From JAWABC01 sp043810595 (lineage in GTDB: Archaea; Nanobdellota; Nanobdellia; SCGC-AAA011-G17; VGLX01), in NCBI GenBank assembly GCA_043810595.1, contig JBDRNX010000023.1, positions 1 to 5,616 of the forward strand: DNA of 5,616 nt, read 5' to 3'. The position numbers were made by a program, and so were the translations under genes. Below the pieces are notes generated by a model. The model ran no database searches. It had not been told where the DNA came from and saw only the letters and a list, made by a program, of their open reading frames with translations. How positions within the stretch are numbered: position 1 is the first letter of the stretch; each line of letters starts with the position of its first letter. Shown one piece after another: positions 1 to 5,616 of the stretch.

Positions 1-420
1 AACAACAACATCACGCCTGATAAGGAGGAATAAAAGGGAAGGAAGCAGAGCAGAAAAAGTGCTACTGAAGAGTTTCTTACAAACAAAAAATATCGCAAGA
101 GCAGGAAAGAGATAGGAAAGGAAGAGAACAATCTTGTAAGCGAACTCAACAGAAAAAACCAAGTTAAGTATAGCAACCAACCACAAACCTATTTGGTAAC
201 GGGGAAAAAGCTGCAAGGGATAGCCAACGTAAGCATCCATAGACCAACCAGACACCCACTTATTCTCCTTCAAACTCTCAACAAAAGAATAAGACTCAGC
301 AAGATGAATAGGGTTGTCAAGCGAAACAAGAAAACCCTCATTGAAAATAGAATGGAACATAAAAAAAGCAAAAACAACTATTAAAATGCAAGACAAAAAA
401 TCAGCAAACTTGAAGCTCAT
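1..420 (-). CDS. Polytopic membrane protein, N-terminal 140 residues (GT-C / PTPS-related-like), partial at left edge
   Basis: Reading the minus strand from the ATG at 420-418 gives 140 codons without a stop to the window edge, so the C-terminal part is missing. Residues 1-10 are a short polar start and residues 11-27 form a hydrophobic helix. A mostly polar loop of about 50 residues follows, carrying DNPIHL (35-40) and GYPLQLFPRYQ (66-76). Further hydrophobic stretches lie at about 77-90, 94-113 and 122-134. One helix, then a loop with an acidic residue and histidine, then a GYPL-F-P motif before the next helix is the pattern I associate with GT-C-fold membrane glycosyltransferases and the PTPS-related (PF10131-type) membrane proteins. 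That is recognition by eye, not a search result. A TATA-like element lies about 30 bases upstream of the ATG. The divergent position beside glycan genes fits a role in glycan assembly at the outer membrane face, which is an inference. YfhO-like or another family is possible. Confidence 0.8.
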   Translation of the reverse strand, partial: MSFKFADFLSCILIVVFAFFMFHSIFNEGFLVSLDNPIHLAESYSFVESLKENKWVSGWSMDAYVGYPLQLFPRYQIGLWLVAILNLVFSVEFAYKIVLFLSYLFPALAIFFVCKKLFSSTFSALLPSLLFLLIRRDVVV

Positions 421-449
421 CCTAGTCCCTAATAGCCTAACGATTACAG

Positions 450-457
450 TATTTAAA
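450..457 (-). promoter_or_regulatory. Archaeal TATA-box candidate for the leftward membrane-protein gene
   Basis: On the minus strand this reads TTTAAATA, close to the archaeal TATA consensus. Its centre is about 34 bases before the ATG at 420. With the usual spacing of about 25 bases this predicts a transcript start near 428 and a leader under 10 bases. The bases just before the ATG (GGGACTAGG) hold no good Shine-Dalgarno match, which fits a near-leaderless transcript. The TTTAAA core is palindromic, so the element could also serve the plus strand. Confidence 0.5.
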
Positions 458-492
458 GTTATATATGGTGCAAAAAACAGATACCACAAAAC

Positions 493-499
493 TTAAATA
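493..499 (+). promoter_or_regulatory. Archaeal TATA-box candidate for the radical SAM - glycosyltransferase operon
   Basis: TTAAATA, preceded by an A-rich stretch (ACAAAAC) that could act as a BRE, is centred about 27 bases before the ATG at 523. Normal archaeal spacing would place the transcript start almost at the ATG, giving a leaderless or nearly leaderless mRNA. An alternative is the TTATATAT at 459-466, which would start transcripts near 488. That would leave about 35 bases of leader containing GAAGGA (514-519), a weak ribosome binding site only 3 bases from the ATG. Confidence 0.45.
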
Positions 500-522
500 A
501 CAAACCATTAACAGAAGGAAAA

Positions 523-2031
523 ATGAAAAGAGTAGTTCTATACAATCCAGACCCGAAGATAGGGGAGGGAAAGATAGACATATCACTAGCACTTCTGAGC
601 GTTGCAGCACTACCAGACAAGAATGGTTATGATGTCAAAATAGTGAACCACTCCGAGAAGGACCACATGCAAAAATTGATGGAACACTGCAAAGACGCAC
701 TATGCATAGGCATAACGATGATGACAGGCAACCAGATAAAAGGTGCTCTAGAAGCAGCAAAGATGGCCAAAGAGATGAACATAAAAGTCGTAGTAGGGGG
801 ATGGCACCCGTCAATAATGCCGGAACAAACACTAAAAAACGAGCACATAGACATAGCAATAAGGGGACAGGGCCAGAGAGCGTTCTACGAAGTGCTGGAA
901 GCGCTAAGCAAAAACAAACCGCTCAAAGACATAGCAGGAATAAGCTACAAAGTAAAAGGAGAAATAATCCACAACCCTGAAAGAACGGTGGAAGACCTCA
1001 ACAACTTCCCACCCCTGCCGTACCACCTTCTGGAAAAAGAAAGAGTAACGAGAAACGTAGTGGAAATAGCAACAAGGACGGTGGATTACTTCACAACACA
1101 GGGATGCCCACACAGATGCGGATTCTGCGCAGACCCGATAGTGTACAAGAGAAGATGGTCAGCACTCAAACCAGAAAGAGTGATAGAAGACCTGAAAAAA
1201 ATAGTAAAGGAGTATAATGCGAACGGAATAGTGCTAACGGACACGAACTTCTTCGTCAACGAACAAAGAGTAAAAGAGATATGCAAAATGATGATAAAAG
1301 AAGGGATAAAAGTAAAGGTAGGAAGCGTCAACGGAAGAACAGAAACATTATTGAGATATGATGATGAAACTTGGAAACTACTAAAGCAAAGCGGATTCGA
1401 CAGCTTCCTCATAGGAGCGGAATCAGGACTGCAGGAAGACCTGGACACCATAAAAAAAGACGCCACGGTAGAAGACACGATAGAACTCACAAAGAGATGC
1501 AAAAAATACGGATTCAAGATCTACTTCTCGTTCTTCATAGGACTGCCACCAGAACCGGAAAAACTGCCTGAATACCCAAGAAAAGTCAAAAGGGAGATGA
1601 AAGCACTAGTTGAGCTGATAGACAAAATCCTGAAAATAGAAAAAGAACACGTCTATTACTTATTAATATACACACCTTACCCCGGATCACCTCTGTATGA
1701 GGTCAGCAAAAAAATAGGATTCAAAGAGCCTGAAAAACTGGAAGGCTGGATAGACTTTGAGCACGACACCTCAAACACGCCATGGATACCACAACAATAC
1801 ACAAAGTTCATAGACCAACTCAACATCCTGTACATGCCACTGCTAACAGAAAACGTGTATAAAAAACTGCCAAGCTACGGCGCCGTAGGAACGATTTCCA
1901 AACCAGCAGTAAGAATCCTGCACAAAATTATACAATACAGGTGGAACAAAAGGAAATTCTCAATACCCATAGAGTACTACATGCTCAAAAACGTAAAAAA
2001 GGCAGTGAGGGTATTCCACAAGGGAAGATGA
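523..2031 (+). CDS. B12-binding radical SAM protein (class B, BchE/HpnJ-like architecture)
   Basis: This 502-residue protein has the layout of cobalamin-dependent radical SAM enzymes. Residues 1-140 form the Rossmann-like B12-binding domain: MKRVVLYNPDP start, GITMMTG at 63-69, VVVGGWHPS at 89-97, then RGQGQ at 114-118. A linker with NFPPLPY (161-167) follows. The radical SAM core then shows C195, C199 and C202 in CPHRCGFC, the CxxxCxxC motif that holds the SAM-binding 4Fe-4S cluster. GAESG lies at 298-302, FIGLPPE at 338-344 and YPGSPLY at 386-392. The last ~110 residues are a family-specific tail. Known members of this superfamily carry out methylations, cyclisations and other radical reactions on lipids, pigments and antibiotics, and the substrate here is unknown. 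RGQGQ stands where RGEGE is usual. It is a soluble protein with no signal peptide. The ATG at 523 gives the canonical B12-domain start. Its stop overlaps the glycosyltransferase start, so both act in one transcript, probably tailoring a sugar or lipid carrier (inference). Confidence 0.93.
   Translation: MKRVVLYNPDPKIGEGKIDISLALLSVAALPDKNGYDVKIVNHSEKDHMQKLMEHCKDALCIGITMMTGNQIKGALEAAKMAKEMNIKVVVGGWHPSIMPEQTLKNEHIDIAIRGQGQRAFYEVLEALSKNKPLKDIAGISYKVKGEIIHNPERTVEDLNNFPPLPYHLLEKERVTRNVVEIATRTVDYFTTQGCPHRCGFCADPIVYKRRWSALKPERVIEDLKKIVKEYNANGIVLTDTNFFVNEQRVKEICKMMIKEGIKVKVGSVNGRTETLLRYDDETWKLLKQSGFDSFLIGAESGLQEDLDTIKKDATVEDTIELTKRCKKYGFKIYFSFFIGLPPEPEKLPEYPRKVKREMKALVELIDKILKIEKEHVYYLLIYTPYPGSPLYEVSKKIGFKEPEKLEGWIDFEHDTSNTPWIPQQYTKFIDQLNILYMPLLTENVYKKLPSYGAVGTISKPAVRILHKIIQYRWNKRKFSIPIEYYMLKNVKKAVRVFHKGR
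2028..2031 (+). other. ATGA start-stop overlap coupling radical SAM and glycosyltransferase genes
   Basis: The radical SAM stop TGA (2029-2031) shares bases with the glycosyltransferase ATG (2028-2030). This 4-base overlap is a classic sign of translational coupling. Upstream there is only a weak purine-rich stretch (AAGGGAAG), which suggests that re-initiation by ribosomes finishing the first gene matters. It also decides the start: the longer frame opening at 1941 would lie 90 bases inside the upstream gene. Confidence 0.8.
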
Positions 2032-3158
2032 GAAACACCCTGTTCATAACAAACGGAAGCACAAACCACAAGATACTAGAGCTGTGCGCATCTTTTTCTG
2101 ACAAACTGATCATACTAAGGAACAAGAAATACGAGTTCGAATTCGGGTTTGAGCTGAGACAGATAAGCAAACACAAAGAAAAGATGAGGATTTACTACGC
2201 AAAATCAAGCCTCAACCTGTTCAAGAGAGCAAGACAGATCGTGAAAAAAGAAAACATAAACCTCATAATAACACACTGCCCCATATCAAGCAACGCAGGA
2301 GTATACACCAAGATGTTCAAAAAAAACAGGGTCATATTCATAATGTGCCAGGACTTCATAGAATACAACAAGGAAACGATACAAAACCCACTGTCAAAAA
2401 CAGCAAAAACACTCATGCTACACCTGCTGCTGAGGATAGCATGCAGACAGACAGATGTCGTTGCGCTAAGCAACTACGTGAAAAACAAAGCAGAACACTA
2501 CGGAGCAAAAAACGTTAACGTGATACCCGTATACGGAGTTGACACAAAAGAATTCACAAAGAAAAAAACAAACCTGAGAAAAAAATACAAACTGGAAAAC
2601 AAAAAAGTGATACTAACAGCATCGAGACTCTCACCAGAAAAAGGAGTAGACTGCACGATAAGAGCCATGAAAGAGATAATAGAGAAAATACCCCAAGCAA
2701 CACTTGTTATAACAGCAAAAGGAAACTACAGGCCAGAACTGGAGAAACTAGCCAACAAACTAAAACTGAACAACCACGTAGTGTTCACAGGAGAGATACC
2801 AAGAAAGAACATGCCAGAATACTACAGCATGGCCGACGTGTTCGTGATGCCAAGCTTCAAAGAAGGGTTGGGATTTTCTGCAGCAGAAGCCATGGCATGC
2901 GAAACCCCAGTGGTGGCAAGCAACGTAGGAGGAATAAGTGACACTGTCATACACAACAAAACAGGAATCATGGTAGAGCCCAGGAAGGAGAGGGCGATAG
3001 CAGAGGCGATAATAAAGCTTCTTGAAGACAAAAAACTTGCCAAAAAATTGGCAGAGAATGGGAGGAAGCACGTCATGCAAAATTTCGAAGAACACTTGGT
3101 GAACAAAAAGTTCAGCGAATTCGTAAATAACCCCCAACCTTATTCTTCACAGAATTAA
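2028..3158 (+). CDS. GT4-family glycosyltransferase (GT-B fold, retaining)
   Basis: This 376-residue protein has the two-domain GT-B layout. Residues 1-165 are the acceptor-side domain. It lacks the usual glycine-rich loop and opens with MRNTLFITNG. The donor-side domain starts near VIPVYGVD (165-172), followed by TASRLSPEKG (197-206) with the phosphate-contacting R200 and K205. FTGEIP (253-258) and ADVFVMPS (269-276) follow. The GT4 EX7E motif is E279 and E287 in EGLGFSAAEAMA, followed by PVVASNVGG (294-302) and a final helix. In the family these residues bind a nucleotide-sugar, and the enzyme retains the anomeric configuration. Neither donor nor acceptor can be read from sequence. There is no signal peptide or membrane helix, so it should act on the cytoplasmic face, probably on a lipid-linked glycan. 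It is the second gene of an operon with the B12-radical SAM gene. Its last 15 codons and stop overlap the convergent flippase gene. Confidence 0.94.
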   Translation: MRNTLFITNGSTNHKILELCASFSDKLIILRNKKYEFEFGFELRQISKHKEKMRIYYAKSSLNLFKRARQIVKKENINLIITHCPISSNAGVYTKMFKKNRVIFIMCQDFIEYNKETIQNPLSKTAKTLMLHLLLRIACRQTDVVALSNYVKNKAEHYGAKNVNVIPVYGVDTKEFTKKKTNLRKKYKLENKKVILTASRLSPEKGVDCTIRAMKEIIEKIPQATLVITAKGNYRPELEKLANKLKLNNHVVFTGEIPRKNMPEYYSMADVFVMPSFKEGLGFSAAEAMACETPVVASNVGGISDTVIHNKTGIMVEPRKERAIAEAIIKLLEDKKLAKKLAENGRKHVMQNFEEHLVNKKFSEFVNNPQPYSSQN

Positions 3159-4635
3159 TTATCATAACATCCTCCTTATCAAAAGACTTGAAAATAAAAA
3201 GGAGGGCAAGATACGAAAGGCCAAACAAGCCCATAACAGCAATCCTGAAATAAACCCCTTCCAAAACAAAAATGTACCTGACAAAAAATACGAGGCCAGA
3301 AGCAACCAATATAGCAAAAACAGCCTTCAGGTAACTAAGTGTGAAAGGAAGGGTGCCAGTAAACCTATAACTGCCAAACATAAAAAACAAACCGAGAAGA
3401 ACATATGAAGAACCGGAAGCGATTCCAGCACCGACAATGCCATACTTCGGAACAAGATAAAGGTTAAGCAAAGCATTAACAACAAGCACAACAAGATAAC
3501 TAAACAAAATGAACCTTGTACGCTTAACCACCATCAACATCCTCTCAGACGTCATAAACAAGGAGTTGGCCAGAAAACCAATAGAGAGGAACATGAAGGG
3601 AAGGGCACCAGAAACATAATCAGGACCGAAAAGCACACCCAAAATATCCTTAGAGAAAAGCAAAAACAAAATGGTAAGAGGGAGGTTCACAAAGAAAATC
3701 CACTTTGTGACAGTCTTGTAAACAGAGGCAAAAGCTTGAGTGTCGTTCTTAGCATAAAGCTCGGACAAAACAGGAAGGAACAGAATAAGAATGATGGAAG
3801 GAACAGTGTAAAGAAGCTGAGCAGTGGGAAGGGCAGCGTTATAAATACCCACCTCAGAAGCGTTCCTGAAAAAGCCGATAATCCAGCTGTCTATGGAAGC
3901 TATAAGTATGATGCACAAGCCGCTCAAAACCAAGGGCAAGGAATAATAAAACAACTCCCTGTTGACGTAATCAGGCCTTTCATGCTTAAACAACGGAAAA
4001 ACAAACCTGTTAAGGTAGTAAAAAGAAAGAGCCACAGCACCGAGAACTGCAGCGACATAGACAAACATGACACCGAAAATGCTGAAGCCAAAATAAACAG
4101 CCAAAAAAGTAAGAACAACCTTAAAAGCACCGTCAAAAATGTTCTTAGCATAGATCTCATACTTCAAAGCCCTGAAAGCCTCGAAAGAAGCATAAAAGAT
4201 AAACAGGAGAGCGGTAAGCGGGAGAGCAAAGGAAACAATCTTAAGAGCAGTAGACAAGAGCTGCTGATTGAAATGAGGGAACAAAACAGCAGAAATCAAA
4301 TCAGAAAAAACAAAAAGCAACAAACCGAGAAACAAACCAGCGATAAGAGAAACCTTCAAAGAAAAAAGAATAACACCCTTAACCTTCCTATCCTCATTCT
4401 TGCTATGAAAAAAAGGGATATACCTCAAAACACCGTTATTCAAACCCAAAGTAGCCACCACAGAAAGAACGCTGACAAAAGAAAGAGAAAGAGCGATGAT
4501 ACCATAAGACTCGGTACCAAGCCTCGCAGTTATCAGCCTGAAAAAATAATTAAAAAACTTGGAAAAAAGCATACCTATAAAAAAAATACCCGCACCGAGA
4601 ACAACGGTCTTCAGAGAACCATCAACCTTTTCCAT
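3112..4635 (-). CDS. Polysaccharide / lipid-linked oligosaccharide flippase (MOP superfamily, Wzx-like)
   Basis: This 507-residue, very hydrophobic protein has about 14 membrane helices: near 11-30, 44-64, 89-110, 132-150, 168-186, 188-206, 232-252, 270-290, 311-329, 344-361, 374-394, 400-420, 436-455 and 463-482. This is the usual count and length for MOP-superfamily polysaccharide exporters. The first loop-helix reads LGTESYGIIALS (39-50) followed by LGLNNGVLRY (63-72), matching the family's LG-x-YG start. VPKYGIVGAGIASG (395-408) matches the conserved start of helix 12. The family moves undecaprenyl- or dolichyl-linked glycans from the cytoplasmic to the outer face of the membrane, and the substrate here is unknown. 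I chose the ATG at 4635 over the in-frame TTG at 4638. It shares one base with the stop of the upstream radical SAM gene (TGATG) and sits 6 bases after a good GGTGA site. The 3' end overlaps the glycosyltransferase gene by 47 bases. Confidence 0.93.
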   Translation of the reverse strand: MEKVDGSLKTVVLGAGIFFIGMLFSKFFNYFFRLITARLGTESYGIIALSLSFVSVLSVVATLGLNNGVLRYIPFFHSKNEDRKVKGVILFSLKVSLIAGLFLGLLLFVFSDLISAVLFPHFNQQLLSTALKIVSFALPLTALLFIFYASFEAFRALKYEIYAKNIFDGAFKVVLTFLAVYFGFSIFGVMFVYVAAVLGAVALSFYYLNRFVFPLFKHERPDYVNRELFYYSLPLVLSGLCIILIASIDSWIIGFFRNASEVGIYNAALPTAQLLYTVPSIILILFLPVLSELYAKNDTQAFASVYKTVTKWIFFVNLPLTILFLLFSKDILGVLFGPDYVSGALPFMFLSIGFLANSLFMTSERMLMVVKRTRFILFSYLVVLVVNALLNLYLVPKYGIVGAGIASGSSYVLLGLFFMFGSYRFTGTLPFTLSYLKAVFAILVASGLVFFVRYIFVLEGVYFRIAVMGLFGLSYLALLFIFKSFDKEDVMIINSVKNKVGGYLRIR

Positions 4636-5616
4636 CAAGGCTCACCCCTGACCTTCCTACCAAGCTTCCTGAAAGCATAACCAGACAACCTGACAGGGTG
4701 AGCCAAACTCGGCCAGCCGTAACGCTCGTTACAAGGACCGCACAAATCATTGCCAGTGAAATCATTAAGGTTATTCTGCCTCCTCAGCAAAACCATCCTG
4801 CTGCTATTCCAAACATCTTTCAAGGACTCCTTCTTCAAATCACCAGTAATGTACTTACCATCGTAATCGTAACAGCAGGGAACAACACGACCATCCCACA
4901 AAACAGTCATGGAACGCCAAGGCAAGAAACAGGGGTAGGCACACTTATGCTCAATCCTCTTCAGAGAAGAAGAGTCAGCGTAAGGAAGCAGAGACTTCAA
5001 ACCAAAACCTGTAAAAGGCTTGATACAAACATCATCGATACCGGGAATCTGCCAAAACTTCCTGAAATCATCAACGCTGCCCTTCGTGCTCTTCATGTAA
5101 ATCAATCCTATGATGATGTGAGGATTCTTCTTACGCCTCCTAACCTTCAAATCAGCAAAATACCTTATATTAGCGACAGCCCTATCATAATTAGCCCTAG
5201 TACCACGAATCTTCTTATAAGAATCATCATCAACAGAGTCGAGAGAGATGTAGATGCGATCAAGACCGGAATCAACCAACCTAGCAGACATCCCCCTTGT
5301 TAGAAGGATGGGATTGACAGAACAGTTAATCTTTATGCCTTTATCATGAGCATATTTAATGAACTTGTCAATCTGAGGATGCATCAACGGATCACCAAAG
5401 TGATGAAGCTGAATGTGGGTATCGTAAACCTTAACCTGATCAATAATCTTTTTGAAAAGATTAAAATCCATGAAGCCAAGCTTACGCTTCATAAACTGCC
5501 TTGGACACATCACACAGTTCATAGGACAGTGATTGGTTGGTTCGATCTGAAAAATAATTGGGTAAGAATAAACCTTATTCTGCCTCGTGAAATAGGAAAA
5601 AGCCTGAGCCAGATAA
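4635..5616 (-). CDS. Radical SAM protein with SPASM-type C-terminal cluster domain, partial at right edge
   Basis: The open frame continues from the stop at 4637-4635 to the window edge without a usable start, giving 326 visible residues. The ATG at 5522 is not the true start because it would cut through the cluster motif. Counting from the first full codon (5615), the SAM cluster cysteines are C30, C34 and C37 in CPMNCVMC, preceded by FQIEPTNH. Then come FGDPLMHP (73-80, the usual GEP position), ISLDS (122-126) and IRG (136-138). The C-terminal domain has C229, then 12 residues, a glycine and four residues to C247-C248 (VVPCC), then GDL and DVWNSS, and finally C292 and C295 (CGPC). This is a short SPASM pattern that could hold one auxiliary 4Fe-4S cluster. 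The longer CX5CX3C part is absent. Related proteins modify peptides, sugars or other substrates, and none can be assigned here. It is translationally coupled to the flippase, which suggests a glycan-locus role (inference). Confidence 0.92.
   Translation of the reverse strand, partial: YLAQAFSYFTRQNKVYSYPIIFQIEPTNHCPMNCVMCPRQFMKRKLGFMDFNLFKKIIDQVKVYDTHIQLHHFGDPLMHPQIDKFIKYAHDKGIKINCSVNPILLTRGMSARLVDSGLDRIYISLDSVDDDSYKKIRGTRANYDRAVANIRYFADLKVRRRKKNPHIIIGLIYMKSTKGSVDDFRKFWQIPGIDDVCIKPFTGFGLKSLLPYADSSSLKRIEHKCAYPCFLPWRSMTVLWDGRVVPCCYDYDGKYITGDLKKESLKDVWNSSRMVLLRRQNNLNDFTGNDLCGPCNERYGWPSLAHPVRLSGYAFRKLGRKVRGEP
4642..4646 (-). promoter_or_regulatory. Ribosome binding site for the flippase gene
   Basis: The minus strand reads GGGGTGAGCC before TTGATG. 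GGTGA matches the core of the archaeal Shine-Dalgarno sequence (complement of ATCACCTCC at the 16S 3' end) and ends 6 bases before the ATG at 4635. It lies inside the last codons of the upstream radical SAM gene. It favours the ATG over the TTG three bases earlier, and supports coupled translation of the two genes. Confidence 0.6.

Noticed and set aside
193..496. Two small plus-strand open frames (60-63 codons) before the radical SAM gene.
   Set aside because: They lie opposite the leftward membrane-protein gene or its promoter, and show no motifs or ribosome binding sites.
1086..1517. A 143-codon minus-strand open frame inside the B12-radical SAM gene.
   Set aside because: It is antisense to the catalytic core. 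Its serine- and phenylalanine-rich translation simply mirrors the A-rich codons of the true gene.
1941..2027. N-terminal extension of the glycosyltransferase to an ATG at 1941.
   Set aside because: It would overlap the radical SAM gene by 90 bases and adds 29 charged residues unlike a GT-B start. The ATGA overlap at 2028 is the natural start.
19..3180. An 11-base inverted match, GATAAGGAGGA at 19-29 and TCCTCCTTATC at 3170-3180.
   Set aside because: Both copies lie inside coding sequence in different codon contexts. Flanks do not match and there is no mobile element between them, so it is most likely chance.
4636..4638. TTG start codon for the flippase.
   Set aside because: The ATG three bases further on is preferred, has proper spacing to GGTGA and makes a TGATG junction. 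The TTG adds only one residue.
3736..4680. A 314-codon plus-strand open frame opposite the flippase gene.
   Set aside because: It encodes a low-complexity K/N/Q/S/R-rich sequence with no recognisable domain, as expected from the antisense of a U-rich membrane-protein gene. The minus frame has a clear family match.
4698..5303. A 201-codon plus-strand open frame opposite the SPASM radical SAM gene.
   Set aside because: It lies entirely under a gene with intact catalytic and cluster motifs, and its own translation has no domain pattern.

Overview
This window looks like part of a surface-glycan or glycolipid assembly locus in an archaeon. The archaeal assignment is an inference. It rests on TTTAAATA-type TATA elements about 25-30 bases from two divergent start codons, on heavy use of AGA/AGG and ATA codons, on a GGTGA-type ribosome binding site, and on densely packed genes with overlapping ends. 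No rRNA, tRNA, CRISPR array or mobile element is visible, and I cannot name a lineage with confidence. A compact DPANN-like genome would fit but is not shown.

Layout. Positions 1-420 (minus) hold the first 140 residues of a polytopic membrane protein that runs off the left edge. Positions 421-522 are the only intergenic gap and hold two divergent TATA-like elements. Positions 523-2031 (plus) encode a class B, B12-binding radical SAM enzyme. Its stop overlaps the start of a GT4 glycosyltransferase (2028-3158, plus) as ATGA. The opposite strand carries a second coupled pair. This is a radical SAM enzyme with a SPASM-type C-terminal cluster domain (4635-5616, start beyond the right edge), followed by a 14-helix polysaccharide flippase (3112-4635). 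The two pairs run towards each other, and the glycosyltransferase and flippase genes overlap tail to tail by 47 bases.

How the parts may work together. The GT4 enzyme would add a sugar to a growing lipid-linked glycan on the cytoplasmic side. The flippase would move the lipid-linked product across the membrane. The partial membrane protein resembles GT-C-like or PTPS-related membrane proteins and could act on the outer face. The two radical SAM enzymes are each coupled to a glycan gene, so they are candidates for tailoring the sugar or the lipid carrier. Their substrates cannot be read from sequence.

The most interesting features are the mirrored pairing of two different radical SAM classes with glycan genes, and a strong strand asymmetry in codon choice: plus-strand genes favour A/C in third positions and minus-strand genes favour T/G. 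Nothing here proves a wholly new system.
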